Under the pieces are notes generated by a model. That model saw only the letters and a list, made by a program, of their open reading frames with translations. It made no database searches and had not been told where the DNA came from. Of a stretch of DNA of 64,000 nucleotides, positions 37,557 to 46,794 are shown in pieces. Each line of letters starts with the position of its first letter. The stretch's first letter is position 1. This stretch comes from Protonemura montana (lineage: Eukaryota > Arthropoda > Insecta > Plecoptera > Nemouridae). The translations under genes were made by a program, and so were the position numbers. The stretch spans positions 1,306,001 to 1,370,000 of the forward strand of contig OX387609.1 of the NCBI GenBank assembly GCA_947568835.1. Reading direction: 5' to 3'.

Positions 37557-38434
37557 AATTGATTTTTGGTGTTTAACGACGCACTGTTTTGACATCTGGC
37601 CATGTGGCACTGGTCTAATGGCGTCGGTGAATGAGTGGATGATGATGAACCTAACCGAGCATAGAAGGGAGGAGGGGAAACCCGGTGCCGGCACGTAGCC
37701 TACTCCTGTCGAAGACCAAGGGGACCACCGGCTTAACATCCCTTCCGAAGGACGGTACAACGCGAACAACAGGATTCCTCCACAAATCCATGCTGTCGAG
37801 AGGTTGATAAGCAAGGCGAGTGAAGTTGCTGTACTAACTTTCATCCCTCCAACCTCTCTCCCGAACAGAACTGGTCATGTGTATGATGGTCACCCATCCA
37901 ATACCTGACTCAGCGCAGTGTTGCTTAACTTTCATCCCTCCAGCCTCTCTCCCGAACAGAACTGGTCATGTGTATGATGATCACCCATCCAATACCCGAC
38001 CCAGCGCAGTGTTGCTTAACTTTCATCTCTCTAACCTCTCTCCCGAACAGAACTGGTCATGTGTATGATGGTCACCCATCCAATACCTGACTCAGCGCAG
38101 TGCTGCTTAACTTTCATCCCTCCAACCTCTCTCCCGAACAGAACTGGTCATGTGTATTATAGTCACCCATCCAATACCTGACTCAGCGTAGTGTTGCTTA
38201 ACTTTCATCCCTCCAACCTCTCTCCCGAACAGAACTGGTCATGTGAATGATGGTCACCCATCTAATACCTGACCCAGTGTAGTGTTGCTTAACTATCATC
38301 CCTCCAACCTCTCTCCCGAACAGAACTGGTCATGTGTATGATGGTCGACCATCCAATACCTGACCCAACGCAGTGTTGCTTAACTTCGGTGATCCAACGA
38401 GGACCTGTTTTTCCAACACGGCAAACCGCTCGGT
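37557..38434 (-). mobile_element. 5S-rRNA-derived SINE, six promoter modules
   Basis: Minus-strand copy. The 5S head ends at 38434 (CAAACCGCTCGG on the plus strand). Six 91-bp modules follow, with TTGCTTAACT near 37922, 38013, 38104, 38195, 38286 and 38377. The body joins near 37844 and the tail GTGTTTAACGACGCACTG lies near 37566. A 10-bp target-site duplication, AATAGGCAAT, is adjacent on both sides. The body frame is open from the ATG at 37844. Some modules carry private variants (for example CATGTGAATGATG), so the modules are not all recent copies of one another. Confidence 0.93.
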
Positions 38435-38444
38435 AATAGGCAAT
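38435..38444. repeat. Right target-site duplication of the 37.6-kb SINE
   Basis: AATAGGCAAT, identical to 37547-37556. Confidence 0.75.
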
Positions 38445-40776
38445 GAAATCGCTTGCTGCAAGTTTAATTTGTAACACATGATTATAAGTTGAATTTTCAT
38501 CTTTTATTATTTGATAACGCATGATTCTTCGTTAGGGAAAATAATTTTTAAATTATAACGTGAAGTATTTCTTTCATAAATTTAATGAAAACCCTTCACT
38601 GGTCAAAGCGACGACAAATTAGGTGATTTTATCTCGATTTTGTATTCATTTTTAGACAAAAAAGCGACCAGCGCTGACTGGTGATGTAGTGAAAACAAGG
38701 TTGCCAATTCGTGCACCACTAGATGACTGATTGAGTAATTGGAGGGAAATTGGTTGGTGAATAAACACAATGAGTTGTCAATCAAAGTGTCAAACCGTGC
38801 GCTGGCTGCTAGATGTCTACTCATCCAAGGAATACCGTTATTCATAATTTATATCAATTTGGAAGGTTGAGTCTCACACCATGTTTGCTATTATAAAGTA
38901 GCTTGAGGTGGAATTACTTACAAATTAGCAACAGCATTTCTGTAACATGATGCACCTTGATTTTATCCACGCTTTTAGGTTTAATTTTCGTTGATTAACT
39001 TATTAATTGTTTCTTTATGGTGCTGCCCTTATATAAGTGAAGTAATTACGGTGATTAAAAGGAATTGACATGCGCGTTTTGAGAAGAAAAAGTGAAAATA
39101 TTGTATTTATCTCTTGTTTATAAAATATCGTTGTGTTATGCTTAACAAAATAATGAATTTTAATGAACAGGCTATTTAAAAAAATAGCTTTTTGAAGTTT
39201 TATTGTTATTTTTTTTTGTCAGTTTGAGTTCAATTTAGCTTTCAAGATATTCATTGAAAATCTCATGTAAAGTATATACGTTATTTTTCTTGTACCGGGA
39301 TTTGATTCTTTTCTTTGGTTACTTTGCACTTCTGTGCTGACGCTTGAAAGTTGAAGCGGTGAAACTTGTTACTCTACAGTGCAATGTCAGGTACTGGTTA
39401 GAGACGGGGGCGGGTGGTTGGGGGGTAAATCGAATAAACTTGCAAGAAGTTAACAACAGTATTGTAAAGCTACCAGTTGAGGGCTCGGCTCATTCGACCA
39501 GTTACAGGTGCTCGAGGAGGAAAGAAAATTCAAAGAATACTTCGAGTTGCTTTAGAGTCAGAACAGTTTGTTTTATGTGAGAGAATTGCTTTGTGATATC
39601 GAACCAAATATTGAGGACGTTTTATAGCATGTTATATTAAAGGGAAAAATATTTTCAAATCAAGTATTTTGTGCACGAACAACTGAATTTTGACACGTCT
39701 CATTTGAAACTTTATTTGATAGAAAATTAAAAATTTTATATTTAAGTTCCAGGCAACTTACGAGATTAACTAGAAATAATTTTGAGAAAATATATTTGTT
39801 TAATCAAAAAAATATAAATATTTTTGTTTTTATCATTAAATATTTCCAGCTTTGTATTTTGAGCTTGGACACAACTGCAAAGGTCGGTGTGTTTTTTCCC
39901 CAAAAACATTTGATTATTTCAGCAAAAATAATTCAAAATATTACTGAAAACCATTCCGTGCGCTAACTAAAGTCTCGTGCCTTTTATAATTTTTCAAGTC
40001 CGACCCGAATTTTAAAGTAATCCGAAGTAAAACACTAATGAATAAAGAACACTGCCCATACACTTACAAAATGTCGTATTACCAATTAATTAGAAATCAC
40101 AGAAAAAAATTAATGTAATTCCAGCATTTAATACATGCGTTCCTATATCAGAAATAATGATAAATAATTCAAATACTAAATGCTTTCAATCACTTTAGAG
40201 TTTTGTAACACAATTGTATTACCACTATTACCTTTCCAATCTAGTAAAACATCCGTCCACATGAAAAGCATACCCTGAACAAACCTTGTGCAGATCTGGC
40301 TTAACCTGAACTCAACCCAACAAACCTGCCCCATGGCAAACTATTTCACTAATGGCTACCCGTCCCCATTTTTCCAGCTAAACTCTGGTTTATCCATCAA
40401 CCAAAGCTAATCATGTCGAAGTCATGCAATCAAAGCAATTGAATTATGCATTCGCTCACCGCACTCCAAATGCATCAGCCAATGTGTGCCTTCCTTTCAT
40501 CAAAGAGTATACAAAAAAAACACAGTGCTTTTAAAAACTATAAAATCGCGTTGAAGCGTGTTGCATTTTTGCTTCAATGCAAGTAAATTGTAGCAAAAAT
40601 AAAATATGTCGATACACTCACAGATTTTTTGTTGAAAAAAGTACTTTATACATTTGTGTCGCAGCACTTCCGCATTTCAGCAATTGCAGTTGATTTCTTT
40701 TTTTGCATTTTTCAACATTCTGTTTTTTCTGTGTGAAATATATTTTAAAGTCGTGCCTACCTATAATTTTGTATAT
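38445..40776. other. AT-rich non-coding stretch
   Basis: No gene or repeat recognised. Confidence 0.4.
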
Positions 40777-41058
40777 GGATGAAAGTTAAGCAACACTGCG
40801 CTGAGTCGGGTATTGGATGGGTGACCATCATACACATGACCATTTCTGTTCGGGAGAGAGGTTGGAGGGATGAAAGTTAAGCAACACTGCGCTGGGTCAG
40901 GTATTGGATGGATGACCATCACACACATGATCAGTTCTGTTCGGGTGAGTGGTCATGTGTATCATGGTCACCCATCCAATACCTGACTCAGCGCAGTGTT
41001 GCTTAACTTCGGTGATCTAATGAGAACCGGTGTTTCCAACATGCCAAACCGTTCGGTG
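40777..41058. mobile_element. Head-to-head 5S-SINE composite
   Basis: Two plus-oriented 91-bp modules (40777 to about 40945) meet, in opposite orientation, a minus-oriented module that carries the 5S head (about 40950-41058, ending CAAACCGTTCGG). The SINE body and tail are absent. The arrangement is an inverted repeat of Pol III promoter modules. Confidence 0.85.
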
Positions 41059-41061
41059 ACC

Positions 41062-41175
41062 CGACATAGACCCAACATAGACCCAACATAGACCGACATA
41101 GACCCAACATAGACCGACATAGACCCAACATAGACCCAACATAGACATAGACCCAACATAGACCCAACATAGACC
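41062..41175. repeat. 11-bp minisatellite next to the SINE composite
   Basis: Unit CCCAACATAGA with shortened CGACATAGA variants, about 10-11 copies. It begins four bases after the SINE 5' end. The Gly/Ser/Leu-rich minus-strand frames through it are repeat artefacts. Confidence 0.9.
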
Positions 41176-42508
41176 TGTTGGAAAGAAGCTGCTTGCCTCT
41201 GGTCATTGGTAGGTCATTGCTAAGAAGCAGGATTCTGACCGTGTTTTTTTAATGGGCCGGGAAGGTGGGGGACGGGGGGTTAACGGCGAGGAGCCACGCA
41301 ATTTATTACTGATTCAAGTACACGGGGTCATTTACTACAAACAGTGGCTCGGAATCATTAAAACCTCGTTCGCGTGGGTGGATTGTTTATGTTAGCAGCT
41401 CCTTAAAAAGCAATTGGCGCATGTCTTGTGCGTGCGATCTCTTCAAGACGTCGATTGTTTTCAAGACTGAACTGAAGTGTTTTATTCTATCTTTAGTTGT
41501 TACGTTGAGATGTTTATGCTGGATATTTTGGAGCTTTTTAGACTCGTTTCTTGAATTGCGAAGAACAAACTGACAGTTTGTGGATTGCAAAGCTTTTTCG
41601 TTGCTAGATGAATAGAAATTGCCGAGCGATTCTGATGTTATAATTTTACAGATACAAGTGATTATATATCTGTATTTTAAAGACAACTTTTTAAAGAGTA
41701 TTTTACAAAAAGCAATCAGGCAACCAGGCGTTTATCGATTATAAATGCGGATCAAATCACTCAAAGACAAAAAAGAGAAAATATTACAACAAATTCAAAC
41801 TGTTATTCCAAAAAACAAACGCATCTCGTCCCTGCCCCCCCAACAAAACACACACAAATTACCACTTTACCCGCTCAAATCCTAAACGCCAAGCAGCAAA
41901 ATTCACGACTTCAACCACCATCTATCACCTGTCCCAGTTCTGTGTCCAAACCTAGTCCCCCAACCCTGGTGCGACATCGCTGAGCATGAACGGTGTCCCG
42001 ACCCAAAGCTCCCGCCCCCCCAAACCAAACGAACGACGCGCTACGCGGCGGGCACAACGGCAAACATATGACATTGCTTGCAGATCACGGGTTAATTTAT
42101 CACCATGGCAACGCAATCAAATGGGGAAACCAGAAGCTGGTGAATCACTCGAGGCTACCAGTTGTAATCACTGATGCTCTGCTCCGGCGAATCACTAGGA
42201 TTGATTTACGTGCCAAGATTGGACGATTTCAGTTTGGCGGCTCTTTGCGGTTTCTGATTTAACTGATTTCAAATAACCTGAGTAGCGATTGCCGGAGGGA
42301 TTCTTTGTAGGCAAGGCTGCCATCTTCAGAATACCTGATGTTACAGTTCTCTCAAAGAGCTCGTGCTTTTCTTGTAGTGTTCACCACTTTACTGGTCAAA
42401 ATTAGTTGAAAACTTGTTTAAAGAACTCAAAAAATTAGCTTTTAAATCATAGGGACACCTGATATTGAGGGACCTGTTTCCAACAATACATTTCCGGACT
42501 ACAATTTT
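41176..42508. other. Non-coding stretch
   Basis: No gene recognised. Overlapping frames at 41986-42262 have no domain. Confidence 0.4.
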
Positions 42509-42882
42509 GATCACCTGGCTGGATCCTATGCTCTATCCAGGTTATTTGAGATCAGCTGGCTGGATCCTGTGCTCTATCCAGGTTATTTGAGATCAGCTGG
42601 CTGGATCCAATGCTCTGTCCAGGTTATTTGAGATCAGCTGGCTGGATCCTATGCTCTATCCAGGTTATTAGAGATCAGCTGGCTGGAACCTATGCTCTAT
42701 CCAGGTTATTTGAGATCAGCTGGCTGGATCCTATGCTCTATCCAGGTTATTTGAGATCAGCTGGCTGGATCCTATGCTCTATCCAGGTTATTTGAGATCA
42801 GCTGGCTGGATCCTATGTTCTATCCAGGTTATTAGAGATCAGCTGGCTGGATCCTATGCTCTATCCAGGTTATTTGAGATCT
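42509..42882. repeat. 41-bp minisatellite, nine copies
   Basis: Unit GATCAGCTGGCTGGATCC plus about 23 bp ending GGTTATTTGA. Starts at 42509, 42550, 42591 and on to 42837 are exactly 41 bp apart. Because 41 is not a multiple of three, the predicted frames cycle through all three phases. Confidence 0.95.
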
Positions 42883-43654
42883 GTAGACTTGATTTTGCTT
42901 GTGTTAGTCTCGTAGCTCATTCTCTATTTGAGTCCTTGGTGTGGAATGTTTGTGTTTACTGGTTTGTTGTGCTGTGGTCCTGTTGTAAAACTTGATGGAT
43001 GATTGTGGCAGGTTCTGATGAAACCGCTGAATTTAAGGAAGGATAGAATAATTTGATTTTAAGATCAGTTCGCAACTGAAAATGATTTTGTTAGGAGAAC
43101 ATTGAAAACTTTAATTGGTTGTAATATTTGTTAGAAAGCTGTAAGCTGTGTTATTATTTTTAAAAGAATGATATTTGTTAAGCCCCAACTTGTATCTAGC
43201 AAAATAAATAAGTTAAATGAATGGATAGTTTAGTTGTAAGGAATAAAGTCTGAACTTGTGCATAAGAAAGGGTGAAAAGTACATTTTAAGAATCTAATTC
43301 TAGTTTTGTACGACCAAAGTACTGCAGGAGACAGAAATGAACCAAAAGAAAGACAGAAGCTTCTCGTGTCTGTAAAGAAGTGGACTACAATATCCGAGGA
43401 TTGTTTTTGTTGCGTCTTTTTGCAGTAAATACAAGTGCAGTGAAACATAGAATCTCCATTGCACAGAACGATTGTCTTGCATTTTGTTCTGTCAGGATTT
43501 GCTGGGCGACAGCAAGTGTTTGACTCCTTCCAGCGAATCAAGTTTCACATTGCCAATTTTGCTGTTCACTTCAGAAGGTAGAGCTTGATTTCTATTACCA
43601 TTGAGTTTGAAGGTATTGTCAGAAGGCCGGCGATGATGTTTAATTTTCTGCTTA
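42883..43654. other. Non-coding stretch
   Basis: Overlapping minus-strand frames at 43230-43541 are Cys-rich but without a recognised spacing. Nothing called. Confidence 0.4.
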
Positions 43655-43868
43655 GAAAACGAGCCGGTGATATGTGGTAGCGGTCGATGCTACCCGATGG
43701 CGCTTGCGGCCGAATTTTTAGCAAGTCTCTACAATTAAATAATAATAACTCAAATCAATGTTATCATTTAGGTAAGCATTAATACAGATATATTGAGCTT
43801 AAATTAGGCTCGAATGCGAGTTCAGTGACTCCATCTGGTGGCATCTTCCATTTTTATCATCTGGCTGG
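43655..43868 (+). mobile_element. MITE-like element, copy related to 52.4 kb
   Basis: Shares with the reverse complement of 52393-52660 the ordered blocks CCCGATGGCGCT, a CAATGTTATCATTTAGGT-like core, TAGCATTAAT/AAGCATTAAT, TGCGAGT and GACTCCA(T/C)CTGG(T/C)GGCATC. The two ends are degenerate inverted repeats of each other (GATGCTACCCGATGG versus GATGCCACCAGATGG). Non-coding. Confidence 0.7.
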
Positions 43869-44736
43869 TAGGTTTAGCTGGGTCTCTGACTTAATATATG
43901 CACTTGATGGTATTACAATGGCTCTTTGTGAAATATACTCATTAATTCCTGTAGGAAGACCTAGAACACAAATCTAAAAAGATCTTCATTACACTTTTCA
44001 ATCAATCTTTTTGAAGCTAAGTTATTAAAACATTTAAAAGCATATAAAAAAGTATCACTAAGTTATTCTCATCAAAGCTTGATCATTAGTTTTTAGGTTA
44101 GGTTAGTTAAATATGAAATGGCTCTGGTATTACCATAAGATGGAATCTTGTATGGTTCTATTTCTACGCTGTTGGCAGCGGCGATTGAAAAATGTCCGGA
44201 AGTTTTCAAAATAACTGTGAAGACCAAATCATCTTGGTGCCCGACCCGTCTTGAAGAATTGACCCATCGCTTATCGACGCAGGATTCGGAAGAAAGTCCC
44301 CCCCCCCCCCTACTTTTTATTCTGACATTCTCACGTCTTGTCCGTGCTAAGTTTTTCGTTCGAATTTTCATCCGTCTCTGTTTTCTTTGAAAGGACGAAG
44401 AAAAGAGGAAAGAAAATGACCGTGAACTTTGGGTTGGGCCAAGACTTCCCAATCTGCACATAATGTTGATCTTGTGACAGCTGCGGCGTTCGTGATTTTC
44501 CCCGAAAATACTTTTCCAAGAGTTGTGAAGAGTTGGAGGGAACTTAACAAGCTCGTCGAGTCTCGATTATTAGACAAGTTTTAGAAGCAAAGGGATATTC
44601 TTAAGCTGATGTAATAAGCTTGGTTGGAGCATTCATTTTTAGGTTTTTTTTTTTATATTCCCAGAAAATTAAAAATTGGGTCATTCCATATCGAATCAAC
44701 ACAAATAAAAAGTGACCTGACCAAGAACTGAACTAA
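43869..44736. other. Left flank of the LTR retrotransposon
   Basis: AT-rich with a poly(C) run of 13 at 44298-44310. A 122-codon minus frame at 44093-44461 has no domain. No gene recognised. Confidence 0.4.
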
Positions 44737-44740
44737 ACCC
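44737..44740. repeat. Target-site duplication of the LTR retrotransposon (left)
   Basis: ACCC directly before the 5' LTR; ACCC also follows the 3' LTR at 51305-51308. At 4 bp it is consistent with an integrase-mediated insertion but too short to be certain. Confidence 0.7.
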
Positions 44741-45104
44741 TGCAAGGGACAGCTAAGGCTTTCACTGGCTAGTCTCGGACCCAAGGCAAGGTGCTAGCGG
44801 GTGATCCGAGACAATAGCCAGTGTGTACCCTTAGCTTTCTACTTGCAGCCCCTAAACCATGTGGCCGGTCACGTGACCGTCACGTGACCGGCCAGAAGTA
44901 GTATATAAGACGGGTCTCTGGCCGGCTAAAGACATTGCTCTGCATTCGGTCGACTGGAACGCACAAGTGGACAAGGGTGTCCTGGAACTTGTACGTGTCG
45001 ACGAGCCTGTGTGTGTACTCATAATCTGTGGAATAAATATATACTCGAAAGTCAGTGCTGTGTTGTGCTTATAACCCCGATGAGTGACTGTCCCATTCGC
45101 CACA
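44741..45104 (+). repeat. 5' LTR
   Basis: Begins TGCAAGGGAC and ends CGCCACA. A TATA box (TATATAA, 44902-44908) and a polyadenylation signal AATAAA (45032-45037) support the U3-R-U5 order. A 31-bp near-perfect palindrome with two CACGTG motifs lies at 44863-44893, just upstream of the TATA box. Identical to 50941-51304 on reading. Confidence 0.95.
44863..44893. promoter_or_regulatory. E-box palindrome in the LTR promoter
   Basis: GGCCGGTCACGTGAC, a central C, then GTCACGTGACCGGCC: a 31-bp palindrome with one unpaired central base. It contains two CACGTG E-boxes about 9 bp upstream of TATATAA. CACGTG is the classic site of bHLH-zip factors (Myc/Max, USF, MITF families). Their binding here is inference. 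The duplicate is at 51063-51093. Confidence 0.6.
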
Positions 45105-45106
45105 AG

Positions 45107-45124
45107 TGGGGGCTCGTCCGGGAT
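45107..45124 (+). other. Primer-binding site, tRNA-Pro type
   Basis: TGGGGGCTCGTCCGGGAT, two bases after the LTR end. It is the 18-nt complement of a tRNA-Pro 3' end and is the same primer-site type as in murine leukaemia virus-like retroviruses. Confidence 0.9.
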
Positions 45125-45183
45125 TTATTTTAGAAAGAACCAGGGTGAAGTGAGGACAGTTTAGTTAGTCGGGGGGATAGTCT

Positions 45184-45673
45184 AGGATCTGAGGACTGGT
45201 TCGATCGGCCACCATACCCGAAACATCCAAGGATCGATAGGTTAGCTAGGTATAGGATCTGAGGACTGGTTCGATCGGCCACCATACCCGAAACATCCAA
45301 GGATCGATAGGTTAGCTAGGTATAGGATCTGAGGACTGGTTCGATCGGCCACCATACCCGAAACATCCAAGGATCGATAGGTTAGCTAGGTATAGGATCT
45401 GAGGACTGGTTCGATCGGCCACCATACCCGAAACATCCAAGGATCGATAGGTTAGCTAGGTATAGGATCTGAGGACTGGTTCGATCGGCCACCATACCCG
45501 AAACATCCAAAGATTGAGAGATAAGATAGGTGTAGGATCTGAGGACTGGTTCGATCGGCCACCATACCCGAAACATCCAAGGATCGATAGGTTAGCTAGG
45601 TATAGGATCTGAGGACTGGTTCGATCGGCCACCATACCCGAAACATCCAAAGATCGATAGGTTTAGCTATACA
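45184..45673 (+). repeat. Seven 70-bp tandem repeats in the retrotransposon leader
   Basis: Units start at 45184, 45254, 45324, 45394, 45464, 45534 and 45604 (AGGATCTGAGGACTGGTTCG). Most are identical; the fifth has a diverged 3' part (AAGATTGAGAGATAAGATAG). They lie in the untranslated leader between primer-binding site and gag, where packaging or dimerisation signals are usual in retroelements. Such a role here is inference. Confidence 0.93.
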
Positions 45674-45690
45674 TAGTGTATAGTCGATAG

Positions 45691-46731
45691 ATGAAACTTA
45701 GGTTCGGGAGGGGAAGAGAACCGAGCACTCCCACGGCGAGACCCACCCCCACCATGGAAACCACCATTCCGACGGCACTGGTGCGCGAACTCTTGGGCCT
45801 CGGCGACGGCGACGAGATTCCCGACGCTGGCGCAGTGGCAACCGCCATCCGGGCACAGATGGCACCGCGAGGACCGACCACCCAGCCGATGAGAGAACGA
45901 GAAGCATGGGCTTCTCTCCGCATCGCTCTACCAACGTACCGGGGCCACACGGACGAGAAGACGCCGAGCGAGTTCCTGGGCCAACTCGAACGTTTCGCAG
46001 CATCACAGGACATGTCACCAAGGGACCTGTTGGCAAGGGCCATCCCCGTCGCCCTCACAGACGCAGCACTACGATGGTGGGGTTTCATCGGTGGTATCAC
46101 CGAGTGGGACGATTTCAAGGAGGCATTCCAAACCGAGTTCGGAGCCGTTAACTACCGCGAGCTTTTGCGACGCGAGCTCGACGCCCGAACCCAGCACCCC
46201 GCTGAGTCATTATCGGCGTTCATCCAGACCATCGCTGGATATTACAACAAAATCGGTGAAGAGGTTCCCGAAGAGACAAAAATTCAGCGGGTCATCCGGC
46301 AGATGCATCCTGAGTTTCGGAAAGCAATCAACGGGAAGACATTCACAACCCTCCGCGAGATGTCACAGGCCGGCCCAACCATACAAAGAGGCATACTAAT
46401 GGACCGCGAATATCGGCCGCCTCCTCCTGCAGCGTGGTCCATCGAGCCATCCCTCGCCTGGGGTGCCTCACGATGTGCGCAAGGATCGGTGGGGACCGTG
46501 GCGTCGATCGAGACGGCAGCAACCAGTCATCAAAACTACCACCAACTGGACGCCGCAGCGCTGGACCCTTTTATGTACACGCATATACCAGCATGGGCAC
46601 CTTACCAACACAGCGCCGCTCCAGCAGGGGCCCCAAAAGGACCACAACGAGACAGACTAGCGTGTTGGGTCTGCAATGGCCGGGACCATTTCGCCAGAAA
46701 TTGTCCAACGAAGAATTCGGCAAAAAACTAG
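45691..46731 (+). CDS. gag: Gag polyprotein of the LTR retrotransposon
   Basis: Structural protein that would form the cytoplasmic particle and package the element's RNA. The frame gives 346 residues from ATG 45691. ATG 45754 (codon 22) sits in a much stronger context (CCACCATGG) and is the likelier start. Residues about 70-215 have the retrotransposon-gag pattern: LPTYRG near the start, ALRWWG and WDDFKEAF in the middle. One CCHC zinc knuckle (CX2CX4HX4C) uses C325, C328, H333 and C338 near the C-terminus and would bind RNA. The frame ends at TAG 46729-46731, directly on a -1 slippery heptamer, so a fraction of ribosomes would continue into pol. A single zinc knuckle is within the family range. 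No internal stop or frameshift. Confidence 0.95.
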   Translation: MKLRFGRGREPSTPTARPTPTMETTIPTALVRELLGLGDGDEIPDAGAVATAIRAQMAPRGPTTQPMREREAWASLRIALPTYRGHTDEKTPSEFLGQLERFAASQDMSPRDLLARAIPVALTDAALRWWGFIGGITEWDDFKEAFQTEFGAVNYRELLRRELDARTQHPAESLSAFIQTIAGYYNKIGEEVPEETKIQRVIRQMHPEFRKAINGKTFTTLREMSQAGPTIQRGILMDREYRPPPPAAWSIEPSLAWGASRCAQGSVGTVASIETAATSHQNYHQLDAAALDPFMYTHIPAWAPYQHSAAPAGAPKGPQRDRLACWVCNGRDHFARNCPTKNSAKN

Positions 46732-46794
46732 AGGAGCGCCCTATGGCACTCGCCGCGGTGATTAATGAGCTACGCGACGAGATAGGGCGTCTCC
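46722..46794 (+). promoter_or_regulatory. Programmed -1 ribosomal frameshift signal
   Basis: Slippery heptamer A AAA AAC at 46722-46728, in the correct gag phase, is followed directly by the gag stop TAG. Four bases further on a stem starts: GGAG (46733-46736) plus CGCCCTAT (46737-46744) pairs with ATAGGGCG (46782-46789) plus CTCC (46791-46794). That makes 12 pairs with one bulged T and a 37-nt loop. A AAA AAC is a known -1 slip site in retroviruses. Pol is indeed in the -1 frame. Confidence 0.88.

Noticed and set aside
40968-41206. Gly/Ser/Leu/Tyr-repeat protein (minus strand)
   Set aside because: Product of the 11-bp minisatellite.
42610-42995. Repeat protein with LYPGYLRSAG units
   Set aside because: Product of the 41-bp minisatellite, which shifts frame each unit.
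45691-46118. Minus-strand frames antisense to gag and pol
   Set aside because: GC-rich shadow frames of the retrotransposon coding strand.
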